64,000 nucleotides of DNA from Latilactobacillus curvatus JCM 1096 = DSM 20019 (GTDB lineage: Bacteria; Bacillota; Bacilli; Lactobacillales; Lactobacillaceae), in assembly GCF_004101845.1 (NCBI RefSeq), contig NZ_CP026116.1, positions 186,001 through 250,000 on the forward strand, in the 5' to 3' direction. Position numbers and translations under genes: made by a program. Shown one piece after another: positions 27,794-38,128 of the stretch. The notes beneath the pieces are model-generated. The model worked only from the letters and a program-made list of their open reading frames with translations, was not told the DNA's origin and searched no databases. How positions within the stretch are numbered: the first letter of the stretch is position 1; each line of letters opens with the position of its first letter.

Positions 27794-28996
27794 GTGGATT
27801 TAACGAATAAACGAATTGCAGTTTATGTGACAGGTGGCATTGCCGTCTACAAAGTGGCTAATTTGGTGCGTGGATTGATTAAAGCAGGTGCTGAGGTCCA
27901 AGTGGCAATGACTCAGGCGGCAACCGAATTTGTCACGCCACTGACGTTTGCCACATTAACGCGTAAACCCGTGTTAACTGATTTGTTTAATCAAGACCAA
28001 CCGGATCGGGTTGCCCATATTCACTTAGCGGATTGGACTAATCTGGCGGTGATTGCTCCGGCGACTGCTAATCTAATCGGGAAACTCGCTAATGGGATTG
28101 CTGACGACTTTGTCTCGACCGCCTTGTTAGCCACTACCGCGCCCAAATTAATTGTGCCGGCGATGAATGAACATATGTGGTTTAATCCAGCTACCCAACG
28201 GAATTTAACCCAACTTAAAGCAGATGGCTATACTGTCATGGAACCGGATACCGGCTTTTTAGCGGAAGGCTATGCTGGTGTCGGGCGGTTCCCTGAAGAA
28301 ACCGCGATTATGGCAGAAGTTGCGCAACAATTCGGACCGCAACGGTTAAGTGGGCAGAACGTGGTGGTGACTGCCGGTGGGACACAAGAACCAATTGATC
28401 CGGTACGCTACATTGGCAACCGATCTTCTGGTAAAATGGGGTATGCAGTGGCCCAAGCAGCCGTGGCGATGGGGGCGAATGTGATCCTCATCAGTACGCG
28501 TCCAGAATTGCCAGTGCCGGCTGGTTTGCACAAAATAATTTACGTTGAAACGGCGGCGCAATTACAAGGCACAGTTAGCAGTGTCTTTGAAGGGGCCGAT
28601 GTTGTGGTGATGGCTGCGGCGGTTGCCGATTTTAAACCGGCCCAATATGTCACGCACAAAATCAAAAAACAACCGAACACAACTGAGATGCAGTTAACTT
28701 TAGACCGCACCCCAGATATTTTGGCGACGCTTGGGCAACAGAAGACGCATCAATTCTTGGTCGGTTTTGCGGCAGAAACAGATGATTTACTACAACATGC
28801 CCAAACCAAACTAGCAGCTAAAAATGTTGATTTACTCGTGGCGAACGATGTCAGTCAGCATGATCGGGGCTTTGGTGTTGATCAAAATGCGGTTACGCTT
28901 TTACAACCGAATGCAGTACCGGAAACATTAGCGTTGGCGGATAAAAGTGTGATTGCGACTCAAATTCTAGAACGAGTTGCTGAGTTGTTAGCTTAA
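27794..28996 (+). CDS. coaBC: Bifunctional phosphopantothenoylcysteine decarboxylase/synthetase
   Basis: Carries out two steps of coenzyme A synthesis: CTP-dependent coupling of cysteine to phosphopantothenate (C-terminal CoaB) and FMN-dependent decarboxylation (N-terminal CoaC). The CoaC domain shows TGGIAVYK and PAMNEHMWFNPA; the CoaB domain begins NVVVTAGGTQEPIDPVRYIGNRSSGKMG. I use the GTG at 27794, 8 bases after ggggg; the TTG at 27788 is too close. Length 400 residues, normal. Confidence 0.95.
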   Translation: MDLTNKRIAVYVTGGIAVYKVANLVRGLIKAGAEVQVAMTQAATEFVTPLTFATLTRKPVLTDLFNQDQPDRVAHIHLADWTNLAVIAPATANLIGKLANGIADDFVSTALLATTAPKLIVPAMNEHMWFNPATQRNLTQLKADGYTVMEPDTGFLAEGYAGVGRFPEETAIMAEVAQQFGPQRLSGQNVVVTAGGTQEPIDPVRYIGNRSSGKMGYAVAQAAVAMGANVILISTRPELPVPAGLHKIIYVETAAQLQGTVSSVFEGADVVVMAAAVADFKPAQYVTHKIKKQPNTTEMQLTLDRTPDILATLGQQKTHQFLVGFAAETDDLLQHAQTKLAAKNVDLLVANDVSQHDRGFGVDQNAVTLLQPNAVPETLALADKSVIATQILERVAELLA

Positions 28997-29014
28997 CTAA
29001 AAAGGAGGATTCAG

Positions 29015-31429
29015 ATGCCACAAATCGCAAAAGTGATTGTCGATGTGCCGACGATGCAAACTAATCGGCCATACGATTACCAAGTACCGGATACTTTATT
29101 AGACAGTATTCAACCTGGGATGCGTGTGGCGGTTCCTTTTGGCAAAGGTGATCGATTAATTCAAGGCTTTATCTTGTCCATTCAAGATCAAGCCAATTTT
29201 GAGGGGCAATTAAAGCCGATTACGGCGGTCATTGATTTACAACCGGCTGTGAATTCAGAATTACTTCAATTATCAAGTTGGTTGGCAGAGCGGACCTATG
29301 CCTTTCAGATTACGTGCTTACAAACGATGCTCCCAAGTGTGATGCGTGCTAAGTACTCTAAGACCGCGCAACTAGTTGATGAAATTGATCCAGCCTTACA
29401 AGCAAGCCTGTTCAATGGTAACGACGAATTAACGTTTGACCAGTCGCTAGATCCCGAAAAGTTAAAACAATTGATGCAGTTACAACGCCAAGGGAAAATC
29501 GAAGTGGTCTACCATGTCGATGATCGCGCCCGCGTGAAGCAATTAACGGCGATTGAACCGGCATTATCGTTTGAACAGTTAGAAGAAGCGCGGACCGGCT
29601 TACGTAAGTCAGCGCAAAAGCAGAGTCAACTCATTAGTTATTTACAAAGTTTAATTGATCAACCCAATCCCTTATTAAAGGATGTTTTGACCAAGACGAC
29701 TTTTACCCGGGAGAATATCAAGACAGGCGCCGACAAAGGTTGGTTACGCCAAGTTAAAGTTGAAGCTTATCGAAATCCTTATCCTAAAACCGTCACGACG
29801 ACGCAAAAAATGGCGTTGACTGATGAACAGGCTGATGCGGTAGAAGCCGTTGTGGCGGCTACTAAGGCCCAATCTGATCGGGTTTTTCTAGTCGAAGGGA
29901 TTACGGGCAGCGGTAAGACCGAAGTTTACTTGCAAACGATTGATGCGGTCTTGCAACAGGGGAAAACTGCATTAATGTTAGTCCCTGAAATTGCTTTGAC
30001 CCCGCAGATGGTCAAACGCGTGAAGGGTCGCTTTGGTGATCAAGTTGCCGTTTTACATAGTGGCTTATCCGAAGGTGAAAAGTATGATGAATGGCGGCGA
30101 ATTGAACGCAAAGAAGCCAGCGTTGTCGTTGGGGCGCGGTCAGCCGTTTTTGCACCATTGGAGAATATCGGTGTGATTATCATGGATGAAGAACATGAAG
30201 CTTCCTATAAACAAGATGAAAGTCCGCGCTATCATGCCCGCGATGTTGCCATCTGGCGGAGTCAGTACCATCATTGCCCAGTGATTCTCGGGAGTGCAAC
30301 ACCGTCGCTTGAATCGCGTGCCCGCGCCCAAAAAGGCGTCTACCAACTCTTGCGCCTGACGCAACGGATTAATCAACAGCCATTACCGGCAGTTGAGTTG
30401 GTTGATATGCGCGAGGCGATGAAGCAACAAGCCAGCAGCAACTTTTCACCTGCACTATTAGATGCGTTGAAGGATCGGTTGCAAAAAGGCGAACAAAGTG
30501 TCCTCTTGTTGAACCGGCGCGGTTTTTCATCCTTTATCATGTGTCGCGATTGTGGCTTTGTCTTGCAGTGTCCCAACTGTGATATCTCACTCACGTTGCA
30601 TATGGATACGCACTCGATGAAGTGCCATTACTGTGGTCATGAAGAAGCAATTCCGCGGACTTGTCCAAATTGTCAGAGTCGCCAGATTCGCTATTTTGGA
30701 ACGGGAACACAAAAAGTCGAAGCAGAACTCCAAGAGCTGATTCCAAATGCTCGTATTCTACGCATGGACGTTGATACAACCCGCAAAAAAGGTGCGCACG
30801 CTAAATTACTCAAACGCTTTGGCGACCACGATGCCGATATTTTATTAGGCACGCAGATGATTGCCAAAGGGCTTGATTTTCCCGATGTAACGCTTGTCGG
30901 CGTGATTAACGCCGATACCGCTCTTGGGTTACCTGATTTTCGGGCAAGTGAGCGCACGTTTCAATTATTGACGCAAGTCAGTGGCCGTGCTGGTCGTGCC
31001 GATAAAATCGGTGCGGTTATCGTTCAATCTTTTAATCCGGAAAATTACGCCATCCAATTTGCCAAGCAACATGATTATGAAGGCTTCTATCAATATGAGA
31101 TGGCAGTCCGCCATCGGGGCGGCTATCCGCCGTATTATTTTACGGTACAGTTAACGATTAGCCATCCTGAAGAAGCGTTGGCAGCCAAGAAGAGTTTCCA
31201 GATTGCCCGTCAATTACGGCCCGTCTTATCCGACCAAGCGATTGTGCTGGGTCCGACGCCGAAGTCGATTGCGCGGATTAATAATCGTTATTTCTATCAA
31301 ATTGTGATTAAATATAAACAGGAACCACAACTTCAGGCGAAACTCGCCGAGATTCTCGAAACGACCCAAATTGATACCCGTCATGGTTTCAAGATTGGGT
31401 TGGACAATGAACCCCTACAATTTACTTAA
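29015..31429 (+). CDS. priA: Primosomal helicase PriA
   Basis: PriA recognises stalled or recombined forks and reloads the replicative helicase. The 804-residue protein has an N-terminal DNA-binding domain, Walker A GITGSGKTEVYL, the DEEH box (IIMDEEHEASYKQDE), and two zinc-binding clusters between the helicase lobes (CRDCGFVLQCPNCD and CHYCGHEE...CPNCQS), eight cysteines in all. The C-terminal helicase motifs (GTQMIAKGLDFPDV, SGRAGRAD) are intact. An aaggagg site precedes the ATG. Confidence 0.97.
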   Translation: MPQIAKVIVDVPTMQTNRPYDYQVPDTLLDSIQPGMRVAVPFGKGDRLIQGFILSIQDQANFEGQLKPITAVIDLQPAVNSELLQLSSWLAERTYAFQITCLQTMLPSVMRAKYSKTAQLVDEIDPALQASLFNGNDELTFDQSLDPEKLKQLMQLQRQGKIEVVYHVDDRARVKQLTAIEPALSFEQLEEARTGLRKSAQKQSQLISYLQSLIDQPNPLLKDVLTKTTFTRENIKTGADKGWLRQVKVEAYRNPYPKTVTTTQKMALTDEQADAVEAVVAATKAQSDRVFLVEGITGSGKTEVYLQTIDAVLQQGKTALMLVPEIALTPQMVKRVKGRFGDQVAVLHSGLSEGEKYDEWRRIERKEASVVVGARSAVFAPLENIGVIIMDEEHEASYKQDESPRYHARDVAIWRSQYHHCPVILGSATPSLESRARAQKGVYQLLRLTQRINQQPLPAVELVDMREAMKQQASSNFSPALLDALKDRLQKGEQSVLLLNRRGFSSFIMCRDCGFVLQCPNCDISLTLHMDTHSMKCHYCGHEEAIPRTCPNCQSRQIRYFGTGTQKVEAELQELIPNARILRMDVDTTRKKGAHAKLLKRFGDHDADILLGTQMIAKGLDFPDVTLVGVINADTALGLPDFRASERTFQLLTQVSGRAGRADKIGAVIVQSFNPENYAIQFAKQHDYEGFYQYEMAVRHRGGYPPYYFTVQLTISHPEEALAAKKSFQIARQLRPVLSDQAIVLGPTPKSIARINNRYFYQIVIKYKQEPQLQAKLAEILETTQIDTRHGFKIGLDNEPLQFT

Positions 31430-31447
31430 AGTGAGCGTGATTGATTA

Positions 31448-32401
31448 ATGACATCCATCGTATTTATGGGGACTCCCCAATTTTCAGTACCGATTTTAGA
31501 AGCCCTTGTGGCACACGATTATCAAGTCCTAGCCGTTGTGACCCAACCAGACCGGAAAGTTGGCCGCAAGCAAGTCCTACAACAAACACCCGTTAAAGAA
31601 GCGGCTGTTCGCTTAAACCTGACTGTTTTTCAACCTGAAAAACTCAGTGGTAGTCAAGAATTAGCGGACGTGATGGCCTTGCAACCAGATTTAATTGTGA
31701 CGGCAGCATATGGTCAATTCTTGCCAACGAAGTTATTAGAAGCCGCTAAGATTGCAGCCATCAATGTGCATGGTTCACTCTTGCCAAAATATCGTGGTGG
31801 TGCACCCATTCAATATGCTGTGTTAAACGGCGATTCAGAAATTGGGATTACCATCATGCATATGGCTAAAAAAATGGATGCCGGTGATATGATTGAACAA
31901 GCCAGCATTCCAATTGAAGCTTCAGACGACACCGGGACTTTATTTGATAAGTTAAGTTACGTCGGTCGAGATCTATTATTGAAGACATTACCAAGCATTA
32001 TCGATCAAACCGCGCCCCGGACACCACAAGATGAAGCACAAGTAACGTTTGCTTACAATATTACTAAGGAACAAGAACAATTAGATATCGAGCAACCAGC
32101 AACGCAACTGGTCAACCAGATTCGTGCGTTACGGCCACAACCAGGCGCTTGGTTGCCAATTAATGGTCAACGGACAAAATTATGGCAAGCAACTGTTGCT
32201 GAAACAACGACGGATCAACCAGCCGGTGTGATTGTCGCTATCAACAAAAAGGATTTCGAATTAGCAGCCGGCAATGGCAGTGTTTTGAAGATTACCGAGA
32301 TTCAACCAGCTGGTAAGGCTAAAATGCCGGTCCAATCTTTCTTAAACGGGGTTGGCAAACAACTCGCAGTCGGACAACAAGTGGTGGTGCAAGATGCCTA
32401 A
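31448..32401 (+). CDS. fmt: Methionyl-tRNA formyltransferase
   Basis: Formylates initiator Met-tRNA using 10-formyl-THF. The 317-residue protein has the catalytic loop INVHGSLLPKYRGGAPIQYAV (Asn-His) and GITIMHMAKKMDAGDM, then a C-terminal tRNA-binding domain (residues about 205-317). The start is preceded only by a weak site (gtgagcg). It overlaps rsmB by 8 bases. Confidence 0.96.
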   Translation: MTSIVFMGTPQFSVPILEALVAHDYQVLAVVTQPDRKVGRKQVLQQTPVKEAAVRLNLTVFQPEKLSGSQELADVMALQPDLIVTAAYGQFLPTKLLEAAKIAAINVHGSLLPKYRGGAPIQYAVLNGDSEIGITIMHMAKKMDAGDMIEQASIPIEASDDTGTLFDKLSYVGRDLLLKTLPSIIDQTAPRTPQDEAQVTFAYNITKEQEQLDIEQPATQLVNQIRALRPQPGAWLPINGQRTKLWQATVAETTTDQPAGVIVAINKKDFELAAGNGSVLKITEIQPAGKAKMPVQSFLNGVGKQLAVGQQVVVQDA

Positions 32402-33737
32402 AAAGACACCACGCTATTTAGCTGTTGAAATTTTAACGGCGGTTGCCAAACAAAACAGTTATTCAAACTTGGCCCTCGACCAAGTGATTAAACAAAACCA
32501 CTTGAATCCCCAAGATGCTGGTTTTTTAACGCAGCTCGTGTATGGTGTGATTCAACATGAAATGACACTCGATTATTACCTAGCCCCCTTTATTCAAAAA
32601 CCAGCTAAACTGGCAACTTGGGTCCGCCAAGTCTTACGGACGGCAGTTTTTCAACAGGTTTATTTGGATCGTGTTCCTGAACATGCGATTTTTTATGAAG
32701 CAACTGAGATTGCCAAACAAATGGGCCATGCTGGCACGGCTAAGTTGGTCACCGCAATTCTACGGAACCAACAACGGACTGGATTGCCTGATTTAGCAGC
32801 AATTGCCGATCCAATCGAACGCCTAAGTGTGACTTACAGTATGCCGCAGTGGTTAGTGGCGAAGTTCCACCAAGAATTAGGGCAATCAAAATTGGAACAC
32901 TTATTGGCAACGATTAACCAACCAGCGAATGCGTCCATTCGAGTCAATACCCGTGTTAATTCAGTTGATGCCGTTTTGGCAGACTTACAGGCTGACGGGT
33001 TAACGATTGAACCGAGTGTAATTGTAGCCGCTGGATTAGTTGCCCACGGCGGTCACTTAGCCAGCGGTGAATTGTTCGAACAAGGCGCGTATATAATTCA
33101 AGATGAAAGCTCGATGTTAGTGGCACCAAGTTTGCAACTACAACCAAGTGATCGGATCTTGGATGCTTGTGCAGCCCCAGGTGGGAAAACGACACATATG
33201 GCGACTTATTTGGATGCCAGTCAAGGGGGGCAAATTACTGCCTTAGACATTCATGAACATAAAGTCCGCTTGATTGAGCAAAACGCTAAGCGTTTGCATG
33301 TTGCAGACGTCATTGATGCGCGGGCGCTCGATGCACGCAAAGTCGGTGAACAATTTGAACCTGAAACATTTGATAAGATTTTAGTCGATGCACCATGTTC
33401 TGGCTTAGGCTTAATGCGACGTAAACCGGAAATCAAGTATGGTCGCCAAGCAGCAGACTTATTGAACCTTCAAAAGATTCAATTGGCGATTTTAGAAGCC
33501 GTTGCACCAACCTTAAAAGTGGGTGGTCAATTGACTTACAGTACCTGTACGATTGTCCCAGAAGAAAATCAACAAGTTGTTGCGGCTTTTGTGGCCAATC
33601 ATCCAGAATTTGAAATCGTACCAGTAGCACTCGACAAACCATTGCCAGCCAATCAAGCGACACCGTTTGTCCAAATCTATCCCGATGATTATCAAACAGA
33701 CGGCTTTTTCATCGCTTGTTTAACACGACGGGCTTAA
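32394..33737 (+). CDS. rsmB: 16S rRNA m5C967 methyltransferase RsmB
   Basis: An N-terminal NusB-like RNA-binding domain (residues about 1-140) is joined to a SAM-dependent methyltransferase domain with DACAAPGGKTTHMA, DAPCSGLGLMRRKPE and STCTIVPEENQ; the Cys of the last two motifs is the expected catalytic pair. I use the ATG at 32394, overlapping fmt, which gives the normal length (447 residues); the upstream frame lies within fmt. Confidence 0.94.
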   Translation: MPKKTPRYLAVEILTAVAKQNSYSNLALDQVIKQNHLNPQDAGFLTQLVYGVIQHEMTLDYYLAPFIQKPAKLATWVRQVLRTAVFQQVYLDRVPEHAIFYEATEIAKQMGHAGTAKLVTAILRNQQRTGLPDLAAIADPIERLSVTYSMPQWLVAKFHQELGQSKLEHLLATINQPANASIRVNTRVNSVDAVLADLQADGLTIEPSVIVAAGLVAHGGHLASGELFEQGAYIIQDESSMLVAPSLQLQPSDRILDACAAPGGKTTHMATYLDASQGGQITALDIHEHKVRLIEQNAKRLHVADVIDARALDARKVGEQFEPETFDKILVDAPCSGLGLMRRKPEIKYGRQAADLLNLQKIQLAILEAVAPTLKVGGQLTYSTCTIVPEENQQVVAAFVANHPEFEIVPVALDKPLPANQATPFVQIYPDDYQTDGFFIACLTRRA

Positions 33738-33760
33738 ATTATTAATTGAGGTGAATTCTT

Positions 33761-34507
33761 ATGAAAGTTGCTTTTCAAACCGATGTCGGCCAACAACGCC
33801 AAAATAATCAGGACTATGTCGGCTTTTATACCAATAAAAGCGGTGCGCAGTTTGCGATTGTTGCTGATGGGATGGGCGGTCATTTAGGCGGCGATGTTGC
33901 TTCAGAAATGGCGGTTTCCCATATTGGGTACGAGTTCGAACGAACTGATGATACCGACATTGAATCCATGGTTAAATGGTTAATTTTCGAATTACAAAAA
34001 GAAAACAAACATATTTTAGCGAAGGCTAATCAGTATGATGATTTGTTTGGGATGGGCACCACGCTCGTCGCAGTGTTGATTTCAGGTGCCAATTACTTAG
34101 TTGCCAATATTGGCGACAGCCGAGTGTATCGCTTCCGGAATAACGAACTCCGCCAATTAACAGAGGACCATTCCTTGGTAAATGAATTGGTGAAACAAGG
34201 GGAGTTAACCGAAGAAGCGGCAAAGCATCATCCACAAAAAAACATCATTACGCGCACATTAGGCGTTTCGCAAGATGTCGATGCCGATGTAACAATTTAC
34301 GAATTTGAACCAGATGATTATCTATTATTATGTACAGATGGGCTAACCAATATGGTCGATGATGAACAAATTAAGACCACGCTGATGACACCGACATCGC
34401 TGGAAGAAAAATGTGCGGCATTAATTCAACAAGCAAATGATGCCGGTGGCTTAGATAATATTACGGCGTTAATCTTACATCAAACTGGTGAGGAGGGTGC
34501 GCGATGA
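33761..34507 (+). CDS. stp: PP2C-type Ser/Thr phosphatase (Stp/PrpC)
   Basis: A 248-residue metal-dependent phosphatase that reverses phosphorylation by the PASTA kinase encoded next. Metal-binding aspartates lie in VADGMGGHLGGDVAS, NIGDSRVYR, CTDGLTNMV and GGLDNITAL, so all PP2C motifs are present. Its stop overlaps the kinase start (ATGA), giving coupled production of the opposing pair. Confidence 0.95.
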   Translation: MKVAFQTDVGQQRQNNQDYVGFYTNKSGAQFAIVADGMGGHLGGDVASEMAVSHIGYEFERTDDTDIESMVKWLIFELQKENKHILAKANQYDDLFGMGTTLVAVLISGANYLVANIGDSRVYRFRNNELRQLTEDHSLVNELVKQGELTEEAAKHHPQKNIITRTLGVSQDVDADVTIYEFEPDDYLLLCTDGLTNMVDDEQIKTTLMTPTSLEEKCAALIQQANDAGGLDNITALILHQTGEEGAR

Positions 34508-36528
34508 TGGAGACAGGCTACGCGGTCAATGGCCGCTATCAGATTATCCGTCCAATTGGAGAAGGTGGCATGGCCAACGTTTATCTGGCCCAAGATCTGA
34601 TTTTGGATCGCCAAGTGGCGGTCAAGGTGCTGCGACTTGATTTACGGAACGATCCGAACACGGTACGTCGCTTTAAACGCGAAGCACTTGCCACAACTGA
34701 ATTGAACCACCCCAATATCGTCAGTATCTATGATGTTGGTGAAGAAAACAGCATGCAATACATCGTGATGGAATATGTGAAGGGAACAGATTTAAAGAAG
34801 TATATCGTTGAACACTTCCCGATTCCTTATCAACGCGTCGTCGATATTATGACGCAGATTTTATCAGCGGTCGAAAATGCCCACGCGCACGATATTATTC
34901 ATCGTGATTTGAAACCACAGAATATCTTGGTCGATGAAGCAGGTAACGTTAAGATTAGCGATTTTGGGATTGCGATTGCGCTCAGTGAAACCGCGATGAC
35001 CCAGACCAATACATTACTCGGATCAGTGCATTATTTATCACCAGAGCAAGCACGGGGTTCAATGGCAACGAAACGTTCAGACATCTATTCACTCGGGATT
35101 ATTCTGTATGAAATGTTAACGGGTATGGTGCCATTTGAAGGTGAATCGGCTGTTTCCATCGCGATTAAACATTTTCAAGATGCTGTACCACCCGTTCGAG
35201 ATTATGATCCGCGGATTCCACAAGCTTTGGAAAACGTTGTGTTAAAAGCAACTGCCAAAGATCCGGACGAACGCTACAGTGATGTTGGGCAAATGACCAC
35301 TGATTTGAGTACCTCATTATCAGCTAGTCGGGCGCATGAACCGAAATTCGTGCCCTCACAAGGTGATATGGGTGAAACAAAGGTGATTCCGGCTCTCGAC
35401 CCAGAAGGGATTACGCGCCAAAACGATGTGCCAGAAGCCAAACCCAAAGATGAGACTGAAGTAAAAGACGATCAGAAAAAGAAACAGCCGCATAAGAAGT
35501 CGAAGCGGAAATGGTGGTTTGTGGGGCTTGGCGTAGTCTTGTTAGTGATGCTTGGTGTCTTCGCTGCGTACGCAATGCAAGGCAGTGAAGTGACTGTTCC
35601 AGATGTGACAGACATGACGCAAGAAAACGCGACTGCAGCATTAACCGCAGATAAATTAAAAGTTGGTAAGATTCAAAAAACTACTAGCAATAAGTACAGC
35701 AAAGGGCATGTGATTTTATCGACACCTGGTAAAGGAATGCATGTTAAATCGGGCAGTACGGTTGATCTAACAATCAGTACGGGTCGTAAAAAGTATGAGA
35801 TCGAAGATTATACGGACAAACCGTTCACAGATGTCAGCACGTTATTGAAACAAAAGGGATTGACGGTTGTGCGCAAATATCAGAGTTCACGCAGTGTTGC
35901 TTCGGGACTGATTTTAGACCAAAGCATTGCCGCAGGTGAAAAAGTTGTCCCAAGTAAGACGACGATTACCTTGACTGTCAGCAGCGGCAAGCCAAGCATT
36001 ACTTTACGCAATTTGAGTAATTACACGAAACAGGCTGTTCAAGACTATGTTGATGACGTTGGTTTGACGGTTACTTTTTCAGAGGATTACTCCAATACGA
36101 TTGATGAAGGGTTAGTCATTAGCCAATCACCTGGTAGTGGTGCATCTATTCAAGAAGGCGCCAATATTAACGTGGTACTTTCTAAAGGTAAAAAAGCGCC
36201 CGCTACCAAGAGTTTTACGAAGTCGATTACGATTCCGTTTGATAATTCCTTAGCAACTTCACAAAGTAGTACAAGCAGCTCGAGCGAATCGGGTGACAGT
36301 AGTAGTACGAGCTCTAGTTCAAGTAGTACTTCAACGGCTACGACGAATAAGATTACGATTTATTTAGAAGATAGCACGCATTCAATAATGAGTGTTTATA
36401 AAGAAATGACGATTACCGCGGATACAACCGTTGAATTGCCATTTACGATTAAAGCGGACCAAGCCGGCCGTTTCCGGATTTTAAGAAATGGTCAAGAGAT
36501 TCTATCTGATGACCATGTGACAAACTAA
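34504..36528 (+). CDS. prkC: PASTA-domain Ser/Thr protein kinase (PrkC/Stk)
   Basis: A 674-residue membrane kinase that senses cell-wall fragments or lipid II outside and phosphorylates division and wall-synthesis proteins inside. The cytoplasmic kinase domain spans about residues 12-272: GEGGMANVYLAQD, VAVKVL (Lys41), HRDLKPQNIL (Asp135), DFGIA. A basic Lys/Asp-rich linker leads to one membrane segment (about 337-358), then three PASTA repeats (about 362-565), a Ser/Thr-rich spacer (about 590-615) and a final beta-rich domain of about 60 residues. The Ser/Thr spacer and last domain go beyond the bare kinase-PASTA plan. Confidence 0.96.
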   Translation: MMETGYAVNGRYQIIRPIGEGGMANVYLAQDLILDRQVAVKVLRLDLRNDPNTVRRFKREALATTELNHPNIVSIYDVGEENSMQYIVMEYVKGTDLKKYIVEHFPIPYQRVVDIMTQILSAVENAHAHDIIHRDLKPQNILVDEAGNVKISDFGIAIALSETAMTQTNTLLGSVHYLSPEQARGSMATKRSDIYSLGIILYEMLTGMVPFEGESAVSIAIKHFQDAVPPVRDYDPRIPQALENVVLKATAKDPDERYSDVGQMTTDLSTSLSASRAHEPKFVPSQGDMGETKVIPALDPEGITRQNDVPEAKPKDETEVKDDQKKKQPHKKSKRKWWFVGLGVVLLVMLGVFAAYAMQGSEVTVPDVTDMTQENATAALTADKLKVGKIQKTTSNKYSKGHVILSTPGKGMHVKSGSTVDLTISTGRKKYEIEDYTDKPFTDVSTLLKQKGLTVVRKYQSSRSVASGLILDQSIAAGEKVVPSKTTITLTVSSGKPSITLRNLSNYTKQAVQDYVDDVGLTVTFSEDYSNTIDEGLVISQSPGSGASIQEGANINVVLSKGKKAPATKSFTKSITIPFDNSLATSQSSTSSSSESGDSSSTSSSSSSTSTATTNKITIYLEDSTHSIMSVYKEMTITADTTVELPFTIKADQAGRFRILRNGQEILSDDHVTN

Positions 36529-36543
36529 TTGGGAGGTGACCTA

Positions 36544-37443
36544 TTGCAGACAGGACAGATTATTCGCGCCCTCAGTGGGTTTTATGATGTACAAAGTGAA
36601 GGCAAAATTTATCGAACGCGTGCGCGTGGTAATTTCCGTAAACGGAAAATTACGCCACTTGTCGGTGATTTTGTCGAATTCGAGAGTGAAAGTGAAACAG
36701 AAAGTGGCTATATTCTTGAGATTTTAGACCGTAAAAATGAGATGATTCGACCACCAGTCGCTAATATTGATAATGCTGTCGTAATTGTTTCGGCGGTGGA
36801 ACCAGCATTCTCCTTGAATTTGTTGGATCGTTTCTTGATTTATATTGAATCGCTGCACATGCAAGGGTTAGTTTATTTAACCAAGACCGATATGATTAGT
36901 GATCAACAATACCAAGAAATTAGTGATTACTTGGCGTATTATGCGAAGATCGGCTATCAAATTTTTGCACCGCGGACCGCCTTTACACCGGAGATAATTA
37001 CGGCAATTGAAGACACGTTCCCGCATAAAACAACCGTCTTTACAGGACAAACGGGGGCCGGTAAGTCAACGTTGTTAAACCACATTGACCCGAGCTTGAA
37101 TATTGCAACTGCCGAAATTTCGCAGAGTTTAAATCGTGGGAAACATACAACCCGGCATATTGAACTGATTCCGTTGAATGATGGGTTAGTTGGTGATACG
37201 CCTGGCTTTTCATCACTTGGTTTATTAAACGTCACGATTGAAACCTTGGTTGACCGATTCCCAGAGTTCAGAGAAATCGGGCAAGGATGCAAGTTTAGAA
37301 CGTGTCAACACGTGATGGAACCGAAATGTGCCGTGAAAGAAGCTGTCGACAGTGGCGAAATTATGCAAAGTCGTTATACGAATTATTTACAGTTTAGAGC
37401 AGAATTAAAGGATATTCGGCCAGTTTACAAGAAGTCAAAATAA
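36544..37443 (+). CDS. rsgA: Ribosome small-subunit biogenesis GTPase RsgA
   Basis: A circularly permuted GTPase that checks late 30S maturation. I start at the TTG at 36544, 7 bases after ggaggtga. Order of motifs confirms the permutation: G4 (TKTDM) comes before G1 (GQTGAGKSTLLN) and G3 (DTPGF). The N-terminal OB fold and the C-terminal zinc motif (GCKFRTCQHVMEPKCAV) are present. 299 residues. It follows prkC at once, the standard Firmicute order. Confidence 0.95.
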   Translation: MQTGQIIRALSGFYDVQSEGKIYRTRARGNFRKRKITPLVGDFVEFESESETESGYILEILDRKNEMIRPPVANIDNAVVIVSAVEPAFSLNLLDRFLIYIESLHMQGLVYLTKTDMISDQQYQEISDYLAYYAKIGYQIFAPRTAFTPEIITAIEDTFPHKTTVFTGQTGAGKSTLLNHIDPSLNIATAEISQSLNRGKHTTRHIELIPLNDGLVGDTPGFSSLGLLNVTIETLVDRFPEFREIGQGCKFRTCQHVMEPKCAVKEAVDSGEIMQSRYTNYLQFRAELKDIRPVYKKSK

Positions 37444-37465
37444 AAATGTGATCGGAGTTTTGATG

Positions 37466-38128
37466 ATGAAACAAATCGCACCTTCAATTTTAAGCGCAGA
37501 CTTTATGAACTTACAAAGAGACGTCCAAAACCTTGAAAAGGCGGGCGCTGATCTATTACATGTGGATATCATGGATGGGATGTTTGTCCCCAACATGTCG
37601 TTTGGCCCCCAAGTAGTAACTGGCTTGCGGCCATTGACAACGTTAGGCTTAGATGTCCATTTAATGGTGGAACAACCAGAACGCTACATCGAACAATTTG
37701 CAGCAGCTGGTTCAGACTTAATCATGATTCATGCCGAAGCAACGCAACATCTCTACCGTGGTCTTCAGATGATTAAAGATGCTGGTGTTAAAGCAGGCGT
37801 GGTGATCAATCCAGGGACACCAGTTAGTGCGATTGAACCAGTCTTATCATTGGTTGATCAAGTCTTAGTAATGACGGTTAATCCCGGTTTTGGTGGGCAG
37901 AAGTTTATTCCAGCGATGTTGGATAAGGTCACTGAATTAGCGACTTATCGCGATCAACATGCTGATGCAGATTATACGATTGAAGTCGATGGTGGGGTTA
38001 ACGACCAAACCATCGGTGCGTGTGCCAAAGCAGGCGCAGATGTTTTCGTTGCCGGTTCATATACGTTTGCCGGTGATTTAGCAACCCGGATTGCAACTTT
38101 AAAGCAGGCTGCTCATGACGCGGATTAA
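37466..38128 (+). CDS. rpe: Ribulose-phosphate 3-epimerase
   Basis: Interconverts ribulose 5-phosphate and xylulose 5-phosphate, feeding the phosphoketolase route and PRPP supply. The 220-residue TIM barrel has HVDIMDGMFVPNMSFGP, HLMVEQPERYI, MTVNPGFGGQ and EVDGGVN. Two adjacent ATG codons (37463, 37466) follow cggag; the second has the better spacing. It overlaps thiN by 14 bases. Confidence 0.95.
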   Translation: MKQIAPSILSADFMNLQRDVQNLEKAGADLLHVDIMDGMFVPNMSFGPQVVTGLRPLTTLGLDVHLMVEQPERYIEQFAAAGSDLIMIHAEATQHLYRGLQMIKDAGVKAGVVINPGTPVSAIEPVLSLVDQVLVMTVNPGFGGQKFIPAMLDKVTELATYRDQHADADYTIEVDGGVNDQTIGACAKAGADVFVAGSYTFAGDLATRIATLKQAAHDAD

